Of a stretch of DNA of 39,475 nucleotides, positions 30,265-38,208 are shown in pieces. The translations under genes were made by a program, and so were the position numbers. Origin of the DNA: a virus. The notes beneath the pieces were generated by a model that was given only the letters and a program-made list of their open reading frames with translations, did no database searches and had not been told where the DNA came from. How positions within the stretch are numbered: position 1 is the stretch's first letter; each line of letters begins with the position of its first letter. The DNA lies in the IMG/VR virus record IMGVR_UViG_3300028767_000045, positions 1 through 39,475 of that record; one strand, written 5' to 3'.

Positions 30265-30918
30265 TTAATAAGAGTACTCAACTAAAATCTTATCATACTG
30301 ACCAATTGTTGATCCAATACGGATTCGATTGCCCCCCACAATAATCCATTGTGTGGTTGATTTAAGAACCGATCCATTTACTGAAACAGTGATAGTCCCC
30401 ACAATAGGCGTTTGGGATAGCGTAAAATGGTAATGGTTTACCGCAGCACTATCAGCCGTTGCCATCTCCATTTCATCCACCTTTGCTATTTTCACCAATG
30501 CCGCTGTTGCCGCTTGATTACCGTTCAGTTTATTGACGGCTTGTACAATATTATCCGTTGCAGCCACGGTTCCTGCGGCCGAAGAATAACCGGTTAACAC
30601 CTTCCCAATCACCGCCGCATTCGTAACCGTTGTTGCATTCCCTACGCTGGTAACCTCACCGGTTAGATTGATGACAGTTGCCGCATTTAATTGTGTAAAA
30701 GAAGCCGTGGCTGTAGTCAGCGTAGCGGTGTTAATAACTCCTGCCGTCGCCACCCAGTATTTTCCGTCCGCAATATTATAAACCTTTGTCCCGATTGGAA
30801 GATTTACACCAAAAGCAGTTGTAGCATTTTGAATCCGCATATCTGCTACTGCGGTTAATTGCCCGAATGAATACCCACTCAAGAGCAAAAACACAAAAAC
30901 AATCAATAATTTCTTCAT
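30265..30918 (-). CDS. Small fibre-like protein with export signal
   Basis: A 217-residue protein beginning with a signal peptide (MKKLLIVFVFLLLSGYSFGQ) and then a beta-rich Ala/Thr/Val domain (TAVADMRIQNATTAF...GKYWVATAGVIN). The C-terminal HYHFTLSQTPIVGTITVSVN and the ending YDKILVEYSY resemble the end modules of the neighbouring fibre proteins. It is 21 bases upstream of the 968-residue gene. A fibre assembly or tip component is likely. Confidence 0.75.
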   Translation of the reverse strand: MKKLLIVFVFLLLSGYSFGQLTAVADMRIQNATTAFGVNLPIGTKVYNIADGKYWVATAGVINTATLTTATASFTQLNAATVINLTGEVTSVGNATTVTNAAVIGKVLTGYSSAAGTVAATDNIVQAVNKLNGNQAATAALVKIAKVDEMEMATADSAAVNHYHFTLSQTPIVGTITVSVNGSVLKSTTQWIIVGGNRIRIGSTIGQYDKILVEYSY

Positions 30919-30923
30919 GATAA

Positions 30924-32345
30924 TTAATTTTGAATTTTTAAAACATCGTATAATTTGGGATCAATATATAGAGTGATCGACGTGGTTCCCCACCCCGTCC
31001 ATCGCGAATTGTTAAGTAAATAACCATTATAAAATACCTGGGCAGTTGATTTTAGAGTAAAGGGTAATGAATAAGTATACACTCCATTACTCACCGATTG
31101 TTCGAAAAAGGCGAGTGCCTCTTGTTTCGCAGTCCATGCACTTTTTTCCGTGTCGGTTACAAACCTGTTGGAAGCATCCTGCGTAATTGCAGAGGCATTG
31201 TGGGAATGGTCTCCATTTGCTGCCAGTGTATGAGTTGTGCCAAATCCAGGAAAGCTTACAGTTGATGACGGCGCATAATTGGTGCTTACCGAAATTGTAC
31301 CATCACCCGTAACGGAAACGCCGGAACCAATTTTTACACCTCCCAATACAGCAGATGTGGAATAGGGCAAAGTGTAATCCGTTCCGGGTATTTTTTCCCA
31401 AATGGTGCCATTGTATTGTGCTTTATCTCCAACCGCAAAAGTTTGTCCCAATGCCGTTCCTGCAGTAGTACACCTGTAATACCATCCTGTTGTTCCAGTT
31501 CCATTTGCTAGTGTTGGGGAATTTGTATTTGCATTCCATACACCTTTATACACATCACCCCCCATTGTCGAGGGATCGTTCATATATACAATATTTTTAT
31601 TTGAATCGAGGGCAAGCCATTTCGATGGTATTCCCTTCGATAATAAAATAGTATCTATATTTATTTGGAACTTTTTATTATAATCGTCTATAATTAAGTT
31701 TTGACCGTGGTAATCATCTTCTGTTTTAGTTTCCCCAATTCGGATTGGGAACGCCCTTTTTTGATCAAATGGATAACTTAGGTACGTAGTTAAATATAAT
31801 TCATTATTTGCACCTATACCTAAACCGGCTTGATAAGTATGTTGATCTGATTTATTATAATGCTCAAAACTGATACCGGCATTGCTTAACGCACTTGATT
31901 CCGTATAAAATTCATCATCATAGGTAGTCTTAAAAACCCCGGCACTTATTCTTCCATCTAAGTATACCCAATTCTCATAATTGTATACCATATTACCATA
32001 AATATCCCCATTATAAAAATAAGCATAGCCAGGATTTTCTGATTTTTTAGATGGGTAAGGTGCATATTTATACCCATCCCAATGTAATATATCATCCGAT
32101 ATGGATGGGATACTACTTCTTTTATACCAGTTACCCCATTGTCCGGTTATTGACCGGAACCTGACCGAATCAGTTGTTTGTTCAAAATAGGCAATCGAAT
32201 CTTTTTTCAATTCGGTACCCTTCCAGACAAATTTGTCGCCGGCGGTCAGTTTTGTTGTTGCTTCAACCGTATATCCTTTATATGCCTGCGAATAAGCAAT
32301 CATTGTAAACAAAAGGGCAAGTGCAGATAATAGAATTTTTTTCAT
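30924..32345 (-). CDS. Fibre protein with export signal and carbohydrate-module-like segment
   Basis: A 473-residue protein with a signal (MKKILLSALALLFTMIAYSQ). The middle has DVYKGVWNANTNSPTLANGT...YRCTTAGTALGQTFAVGDKA, a small domain common in phage fibres and similar to carbohydrate-binding modules. A later PGFGTTHTLAANGDHSHN...ITQDASNRFVTDTEK stretch is shared with the 968-residue fibre. The C-terminus (FYNGYLLNNSRWT...LYDVLKIQN) resembles that of the 217-residue neighbour. It probably forms part of the same receptor-binding device. Confidence 0.78.
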   Translation of the reverse strand: MKKILLSALALLFTMIAYSQAYKGYTVEATTKLTAGDKFVWKGTELKKDSIAYFEQTTDSVRFRSITGQWGNWYKRSSIPSISDDILHWDGYKYAPYPSKKSENPGYAYFYNGDIYGNMVYNYENWVYLDGRISAGVFKTTYDDEFYTESSALSNAGISFEHYNKSDQHTYQAGLGIGANNELYLTTYLSYPFDQKRAFPIRIGETKTEDDYHGQNLIIDDYNKKFQINIDTILLSKGIPSKWLALDSNKNIVYMNDPSTMGGDVYKGVWNANTNSPTLANGTGTTGWYYRCTTAGTALGQTFAVGDKAQYNGTIWEKIPGTDYTLPYSTSAVLGGVKIGSGVSVTGDGTISVSTNYAPSSTVSFPGFGTTHTLAANGDHSHNASAITQDASNRFVTDTEKSAWTAKQEALAFFEQSVSNGVYTYSLPFTLKSTAQVFYNGYLLNNSRWTGWGTTSITLYIDPKLYDVLKIQN

Positions 32346-32347
32346 GG

Positions 32348-35308
32348 CTAATTTTGTTTAAAATAATATTCAACTTCAACCCCTTCAAGGTCTTCGCTTT
32401 CGTCGATCGTGAAATTGAAACCTGAAGCGGTAATTGTCAGACCGTAATACAGCACATCCTGGTCGATAAATTTCCCGGGTGCGACTTCGACCACCCTGTA
32501 AACTTTTAAGTTCGACCGGCCAAATGGCACGCCGTTAAATTCCTGCGCAAATTGTTTATTTACTGTGCGTTCTGAAATATTTTTGATTGTGGAAAAATCT
32601 TCATGTTTTTCGTTAATAACGACATCGGGAGGAACCACCACATTGTTATGTTGATAGCGGATATCGTCGATTGCAAAGTCGATGTTATTGGGCCAGCTGC
32701 CGGCCAGCGAAATTTTGAATTTGTCAACCGCTTGTTTCGAGGGTGCAAAAGTGTACATTGGTAATGCCACCATTTGCCAGTTTTCGTTACCCGAATTGTA
32801 ATCGTGCGATTGTGCCGGTGATATCAGTACCCTTCCTGTCATCACGTCGCCGAGGTACGCATCAATCAGTAACATCGTTCCCGGTAACCATTCAACCGAG
32901 CTTTTGAGCATCATTGTCAGGATTCCGCCCTCGACTGTAAGCTGTCCGGGACCCGTAAATGTGAGTACAATATTCGCCGGGGCATAAGTGGTAACCGCTC
33001 GGTTGGTTGGCAAAGTACGATCGTCGAATGCGCGAATGGCGCGCACGCAGAAATTATTGTTTTTGTCGCGGGTGTAGGCGGTGCCGTTTGCAAAACTGAT
33101 AGCTCGTGCCCGTTTCCACGAACTTTCAGAACTCGACCAGTATGTTTTTGATCCAAAATTTCCAATCGCAAAGCGGTTAATATACATTGCGTTCAGCTCC
33201 AGTTCGGCTGGTAAAAAGTAATCGTTGTGCCCTGCAATTATCAGTTGTTTGCAAAATTTGATGGCATGTTCCCGCGCAGCATCGTTTGCAAGCATAAGCG
33301 CCGAGTTTGCAGCGCCGGTTCCAATTTCGACACCCTCGGCACCTGTTGTATAAACCGATACGCCCGAAAGCTGCGACCAGAATACATCGGTTGCAGCATC
33401 ATTTTCGGCTGCTACTTCTCCGCTATGTCCGTCGTCGGCAAGCCAGAAAATGACGCCTCCCAGTTCATCGCTTTTGTCGCCGATGTGCCGTAGCGGAAAT
33501 TCAACCGCTGAATCGGGAATAGCGATAGCGATTTTAATCCGTTTCGCACCATTGTAAGGGGCATCCGGATATTCGAAATCGACGAGACAGTTTGGATCGG
33601 CTTGTGCTGAAGTTTGCCATTCGACCACTGCCAGATTTTCGTCGTATATTTTTTCGAGTTGAACGTTTGATGGTTCCGTTGCACCAGCAGCAATGTAGAT
33701 AGTCATTACCTCGAGCTCATTTGAGGTGATGATTGGGGTTGTGGGGTTAATGGCCGCGATACCGGTTTTTACACCTAAATTTGAAAACTGGTCGAGGTAA
33801 AGCATATCTATGCGTGCGAGGTTTGCGTCTGCCGGGGCAAGTATTAGTTGCTTTGCAATTGCAGTATAAAGAACTCCCAAAATCCGGTATACCATGTTGG
33901 TCGACTGGTAGGTCAATCCGCTTGTCCAGACCACCGTGCCGCTAATCAATTCGGTAGTTACATCTGTCGTTGTACCGCCATTTACGATGTTGCTGATATA
34001 TTGTGCAATTTGGTTCCAGGTAATATTATCGATATTGGTTGACGCGGTGGCGCTTAACTTACCATTCAGGTATTTAATCGTTTTACCGTCGACCAGTCCG
34101 GGAAGCGCTCCGCCCCAGAGTTGCGCGAATGACAATACCTGCCACAGGTGCGAAAAAGGACTTTGGACAGCCATCAGCAGGTTGTCCGAGTATAGAGCCG
34201 CAGTCAGTCCCGACAGCAGCTCAGTTAAAAAAAAATCAGCCAACCCCTCCGGCGCTGGTAGCGGTGTGACGATCCGTTCGAGATTTAGCAATTGCGAATC
34301 GGTGCCGATCCGGTAAACAAATTCAAAGTCAGACTCATCTTCGTCGGTTATTGCAACAATTTTCGACGAGATAACGGCAATTTGTTTCATCGCACCATCA
34401 TCGCGGATCAGGTATTTTTTACGCGACAGAAAAAAATCTTTAATCCACTCCGAACTGTATTTATCGAGAAATCCGGTCGACTGTTTTATTTCGGGTGCTT
34501 TCTCAACATCGTATTCACCAATTGAATCATTGGCATAAATAGCGGTTTTGTGCGACAGTTTCTGATCTTCTTCGGCCTGTCCGGTGAATGAAATTGAATC
34601 GATCGATCCCAACGTATTAAGCCACAAAAATACATGCTCATTTAAATTCGGGTTCCGCAGTTGGTAACGCTGAATGGACGTTACCCGCGCTGCATCCACT
34701 TCGTACCAGATATCCCATGCCACCACCTGTCCGCTGTGCCCTGCGCCGATCAGAAATGCAGAAACGACACCCCAGCTTGTATTGACGTAATACATATTTT
34801 CCGCGAAAAGGTCAGCATACGTAGTTTGAAAACTGGTACTGTTCGCATAATATGCTTTTATTTTGATTTCGCCTCCTTCGGTACCCGACCACATTTTCAA
34901 CCATTCGGGTTGCGTTTGCAAAATAAATTTTTCCTGTGGCTGCCAGGTAAGAAAGTGCGATGCAAGAAACGATGTGGCCGTTTCTTGTAATTCATCTACA
35001 CCCCCTTTGATTACCTTAAACTGGATCCCGGTACCACCATCGATTGTTGCAGTGAAAGTTGCGATATCGGAACTGGCAATATTAAGCACAAACAGATTAT
35101 CTGGAATAATCGTGTCGAGCAAACGACTGACAATTTCTTTTATATCAACCGATACCAGGTTAGTGGTATTAGGCTGATATTTTTCGCTTAATACCAGGTC
35201 GGCATCTTTTCTCAATTCGAAAATTACCTCGGTTGACGAGGTAATTTCGAATGTTTTCAGATTTCCGGCAAATGAAAGCGTATCGGGTTGTTGGGTGATG
35301 GTGCTCAT
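32348..35308 (-). CDS. Large tail-associated adhesin with C-type-lectin-like insert
   Basis: A 986-residue protein without a signal peptide, the only large one in this block that lacks it. The first 500 residues are beta-rich and Ser/Thr/Asn-rich and likely attach to the virion. Residues about 615-765 are a DUF1566/C-type-lectin-like domain (GGVIFWLADDGHSGEV ... DYFLPAELELNAMY ... YWSSSESSWKRARAISFANG ... VRAIRAF), the fold used by DGR target proteins. The remainder to the C-terminus is a beta-sandwich-like adhesin with an end (DLEGVEVEYYFKQN) similar to the fibres' ends. It probably binds a host receptor or glycan. Confidence 0.8.
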   Translation of the reverse strand: MSTITQQPDTLSFAGNLKTFEITSSTEVIFELRKDADLVLSEKYQPNTTNLVSVDIKEIVSRLLDTIIPDNLFVLNIASSDIATFTATIDGGTGIQFKVIKGGVDELQETATSFLASHFLTWQPQEKFILQTQPEWLKMWSGTEGGEIKIKAYYANSTSFQTTYADLFAENMYYVNTSWGVVSAFLIGAGHSGQVVAWDIWYEVDAARVTSIQRYQLRNPNLNEHVFLWLNTLGSIDSISFTGQAEEDQKLSHKTAIYANDSIGEYDVEKAPEIKQSTGFLDKYSSEWIKDFFLSRKKYLIRDDGAMKQIAVISSKIVAITDEDESDFEFVYRIGTDSQLLNLERIVTPLPAPEGLADFFLTELLSGLTAALYSDNLLMAVQSPFSHLWQVLSFAQLWGGALPGLVDGKTIKYLNGKLSATASTNIDNITWNQIAQYISNIVNGGTTTDVTTELISGTVVWTSGLTYQSTNMVYRILGVLYTAIAKQLILAPADANLARIDMLYLDQFSNLGVKTGIAAINPTTPIITSNELEVMTIYIAAGATEPSNVQLEKIYDENLAVVEWQTSAQADPNCLVDFEYPDAPYNGAKRIKIAIAIPDSAVEFPLRHIGDKSDELGGVIFWLADDGHSGEVAAENDAATDVFWSQLSGVSVYTTGAEGVEIGTGAANSALMLANDAAREHAIKFCKQLIIAGHNDYFLPAELELNAMYINRFAIGNFGSKTYWSSSESSWKRARAISFANGTAYTRDKNNNFCVRAIRAFDDRTLPTNRAVTTYAPANIVLTFTGPGQLTVEGGILTMMLKSSVEWLPGTMLLIDAYLGDVMTGRVLISPAQSHDYNSGNENWQMVALPMYTFAPSKQAVDKFKISLAGSWPNNIDFAIDDIRYQHNNVVVPPDVVINEKHEDFSTIKNISERTVNKQFAQEFNGVPFGRSNLKVYRVVEVAPGKFIDQDVLYYGLTITASGFNFTIDESEDLEGVEVEYYFKQN
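33026..33142 (-). other. Candidate variable region of the lectin-like domain
   Basis: Codons for residues 723-761 of the 986-residue protein. Residues 743-748 use six NNC codons in a row (ACC GCC TAC ACC CGC GAC), and 753-754 are TTC TGC; all could derive from AAC by adenine changes, as in DGR variable regions. The flanks (TACTGGTCG and GTGCGCGCC) are the usual constant flanks. No reverse transcriptase or template repeat is in the window, so this is only a candidate. Confidence 0.5.
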
Positions 35309-35323
35309 ATCGTCAATGTTTTT

Positions 35324-36922
35324 CTAATTATCAGTCAATATTTTGCCATCGACCATTATCATTTCACCTTGGTGATAAATTGGCAGGTTGGTATGTTCGA
35401 CCGGGATGGTTTCGATGTATTCGAAAGCGCCAATATCGGGTAGACCTACAATTTTGTTACCTGAAAAATCGGTTGTTAAGCCCACATTTGCGCCCATGTT
35501 AATTACCGGACTGTTACCATCTGGCTTATACTCTGTGTTTATTTTTGGATCTACACTTAACGAATGTCCATCTTGTCCTGTGGCTGATTTATAGGCCGAA
35601 AATGTTATCGAAGTATTTAGATTGTAAATCCTTAAAGCCCGTGTATTATAAAAAAGATTGTAGTCAGAAGTGAAAGTATTGGTTCCAATCCTGAAAATGT
35701 CATACGATGCCTGTTCATTTGAAATAATACAGTTTTTTATTGTATAATTTCCTTCGCCTTGTAATACTATTGCACCCCGTTGTGATGTGGATGACGAATT
35801 TGCGTCAATCACAGAGTTGAATAACTTAACATCGCAAACATACATTGAAGGGTTAGCGTCACTCGAAGGGTTTGAATAAAAATTAACTCCAGAACTATTT
35901 ATCATTCCACCTGAAGCACCATCCTGATTCGAATAAATCAATAAATTGTAAGCTAACACATTTCTGGAACCGCTCACCCTGAAACCCGTTTGATTATTCC
36001 GCATAATTCCTCTTCTGACGATTGCACCATCAGTATCATCAATCCATATACCGGTTTCAAAGGTCCATTCTGTTCCCAGGCAATTGCTTTCAGATATGAA
36101 ATCCTCAATAACGATGTTGTATGAAAAATTTTCAATTTGAACACCAGATGCTGCATTATCATGTGAGTGAAAATTTTTAAATGTGGCTTTCCTCACTCCC
36201 CAGGTATTAATCCCTTGGCGTAAATTGTGGTCTGTCTCAACACCGTCAACAATAATATTTCTGCTTATTGTTGCTGTATCTCTTATCGTCATTCCCGACT
36301 GTTGTACATTGATACCATCAATTGATCCATGTGAATAGCGTCCGCCAATTACGGATATTCCGTTCATCTTTGCGCCAATCAAAAGAGGATAAAGACCTCC
36401 GATAGATTGAACATTTTTTAATGTAATATCAGAACCCCAGTCTGTAACACCTCCTATGTATATTCCTTTGCCTGAACCCATGGCATAAGTAGAATATACC
36501 GGAAGTGTCGAAGTCATATTCATTATCTCAATATGATTGCAAGTTTCTAAATGAATATTTTCCTGAACAGCGTTTTGGCAATTGATTCCTGAAATACTTA
36601 AATGGTTTTTTTTAATAGCATATATGCAATAATTCCGTGTGGCTTGTGCGTCAATGACTACATTATCGCTTCCGTAATTTTTTAAAACAATCGGATTTCC
36701 CTCCGTGCCTGAAGAGGGGAAAGAAACAGATTCGTTATAAGTTCCTTCCTTCACAAAGACCGTATCACCGGCCAAAGCAACACTCAGGGCTTTTGCGATT
36801 GTGAGATAAGGCGAAGAATAGGTACCCGAATTGCTGTTGCTTCCAGTTTTGGCCACGTAACGATTTGTTGCCTGGGTATTCAAGCAAATAAGAAGAAGTA
36901 ATATCGTGATGATTTTTACCAT
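35324..36922 (-). CDS. Secreted right-handed beta-helix protein (tailspike / lyase-like)
   Basis: A 532-residue protein from the ATG at 36922, which overlaps the previous stop by 7 bases; an upstream in-frame TTG is less likely. It has a signal peptide (MVKIITILLLLICLNTQA) and then the repeat-rich plan of a parallel beta-helix (YLTIAKALSVALAGDTVFVK; GIYIGGVTDWGSDITLKN) typical of tailspikes and pectate-lyase-like enzymes. The C-terminal GLPDIGAFEY is characteristic of this fold. Polysaccharide binding or cleavage is likely; catalytic residues cannot be assigned by eye. Confidence 0.85.
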   Translation of the reverse strand: MVKIITILLLLICLNTQATNRYVAKTGSNSNSGTYSSPYLTIAKALSVALAGDTVFVKEGTYNESVSFPSSGTEGNPIVLKNYGSDNVVIDAQATRNYCIYAIKKNHLSISGINCQNAVQENIHLETCNHIEIMNMTSTLPVYSTYAMGSGKGIYIGGVTDWGSDITLKNVQSIGGLYPLLIGAKMNGISVIGGRYSHGSIDGINVQQSGMTIRDTATISRNIIVDGVETDHNLRQGINTWGVRKATFKNFHSHDNAASGVQIENFSYNIVIEDFISESNCLGTEWTFETGIWIDDTDGAIVRRGIMRNNQTGFRVSGSRNVLAYNLLIYSNQDGASGGMINSSGVNFYSNPSSDANPSMYVCDVKLFNSVIDANSSSTSQRGAIVLQGEGNYTIKNCIISNEQASYDIFRIGTNTFTSDYNLFYNTRALRIYNLNTSITFSAYKSATGQDGHSLSVDPKINTEYKPDGNSPVINMGANVGLTTDFSGNKIVGLPDIGAFEYIETIPVEHTNLPIYHQGEMIMVDGKILTDN

Positions 36923-37512
36923 GCCGTTGTTGGTGTTTTTGACCAATGATTATCTTCATAACAATCGTACCTTGCAGTTGACGTAATTCTCCACTCTCCT
37001 TTTTTGCCTGGAGCAGTTGCCGATGCAGGAGCTGTGTCCCATTTGTTAAAAACATCCAATAATGAAATCGAATCGGGTTTAGCAGTGATTTCGCTCCATG
37101 CGGGCACATATGTGATTGGGCGGTATAACCCGGCATGATTACCCCAGCTTAAAACAGTGGCTATGTTGGCGATCTGTGCTGCTGTGGGGATAGCATAACC
37201 CGGGGATAATGATATTACGATGGTCCCACCTGTTGTTATAGGAGATCCGGTAACGGTTAATCCGGGTGGAACGGTGACCGCAACGTATGATACGGTACCC
37301 GAACCTGCATCGAGTATTATTGCAGCGAGCGAATCGAGGAATTGCTTAAATGGTACTGGCTGCATTTCCTTGTTGGCGTTTGGGACTTCGATGGTCCCTG
37401 AAAATCTAATATCGTTTGTAAATTCCCGTTTTTGGGTGTCGGGGTAATATTTCTGACCAAAACCTGCAAGGGTGCAGGATATAAATACAATAAGGGTTAT
37501 AATTTTTTTCAT
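36916..37512 (-). CDS. Small fibre-like protein with export signal
   Basis: A 198-residue protein with a signal peptide (MKKIITLIVFISCTLAGFGQ), a Val/Thr/Gly-rich beta domain (VPPGLTVTGSPITTGGTIVI), and the motif VLSWGNHAGLYRPITYV shared with the 968-residue fibre. The C-terminal part has WDTAPASATAPGKKGEW. Directly upstream of the beta-helix gene and overlapping it slightly, it may be an adaptor or chaperone-like fibre part. Confidence 0.75.
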   Translation of the reverse strand: MKKIITLIVFISCTLAGFGQKYYPDTQKREFTNDIRFSGTIEVPNANKEMQPVPFKQFLDSLAAIILDAGSGTVSYVAVTVPPGLTVTGSPITTGGTIVISLSPGYAIPTAAQIANIATVLSWGNHAGLYRPITYVPAWSEITAKPDSISLLDVFNKWDTAPASATAPGKKGEWRITSTARYDCYEDNHWSKTPTTAW

Positions 37513-37514
37513 AT

Positions 37515-38147
37515 CTATATAAAATTGATTTCGACTGTTTGTTCTGTGCCGGTTCCAGGAATTGTGATAAAATAGTTATCATCCTCCGTTACGGGTGCCA
37601 TGCGTTTATAATTAAGTGGCATACCATCTGAAGTAAAAACAGATATAAAGCGCGGTGGTGTTTTCTGCAAAGTGTCATAGTCATAATCGTCTGCCGGAAT
37701 TACTACAAAAACGGGCGGGTTTAGCGCTAATGATGAACCACGTGACACGGTTACATCTACCTCTCGCGCTCCTGTACCGCTTGGATCGAAAGCCTCGGTG
37801 AATTTTTTTGTTGTAATTACCGTATGTATGATCCATTTCCCTTCGAGAAATGTCTGGCGCCATCCATCCGCGAAAATGATTAAAATATCTACCAGGTAAG
37901 TATCAGCTGTAATAGCAATATTATGACGCTTTATCGCAAAAATAAAATTGCTCCGGATCTCTATTTTGCTGTTGATTGTCGAGTATTCTGCAACAACCAG
38001 GGCGCTCGCTCTTTTACGTAACTGCATGTATATTTTGGCATCGGCCAGCGAATTTGCCGGGATTTCCGGCAGCCTGAAAACAACATCATCGTACGAATTG
38101 CCGTACCAGGCTTCGGGGAAATCGTAATGTTGAATTGGATCTGACAT
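37515..38147 (-). CDS. Putative tail/baseplate-type protein
   Basis: A 210-residue protein with a beta-rich, strand-alternating sequence and no signal peptide (begins MSDPIQHYDFPEAWYGNSYD). Segments such as KIYMQLRKRASALVVAEYST and TYLVDILIIFADGWRQTF suggest a compact structural domain, and the position at the start of the fibre block fits a tail adaptor or baseplate component. It ends 2 bases before the small fibre gene. No family is recognised. Confidence 0.6.
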   Translation of the reverse strand: MSDPIQHYDFPEAWYGNSYDDVVFRLPEIPANSLADAKIYMQLRKRASALVVAEYSTINSKIEIRSNFIFAIKRHNIAITADTYLVDILIIFADGWRQTFLEGKWIIHTVITTKKFTEAFDPSGTGAREVDVTVSRGSSLALNPPVFVVIPADDYDYDTLQKTPPRFISVFTSDGMPLNYKRMAPVTEDDNYFITIPGTGTEQTVEINFI

Positions 38148-38208
38148 GTTATAAGTATTAAATACTATTACTATTCAGCAGCCCACGCGCTCTATGTGAA
38201 CCTATTGA

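Noticed and set aside
36923-36946. TTG start for the beta-helix protein at 36946
   Set aside because: The ATG at 36922 gives a clean signal peptide; the extra eight residues would spoil it.
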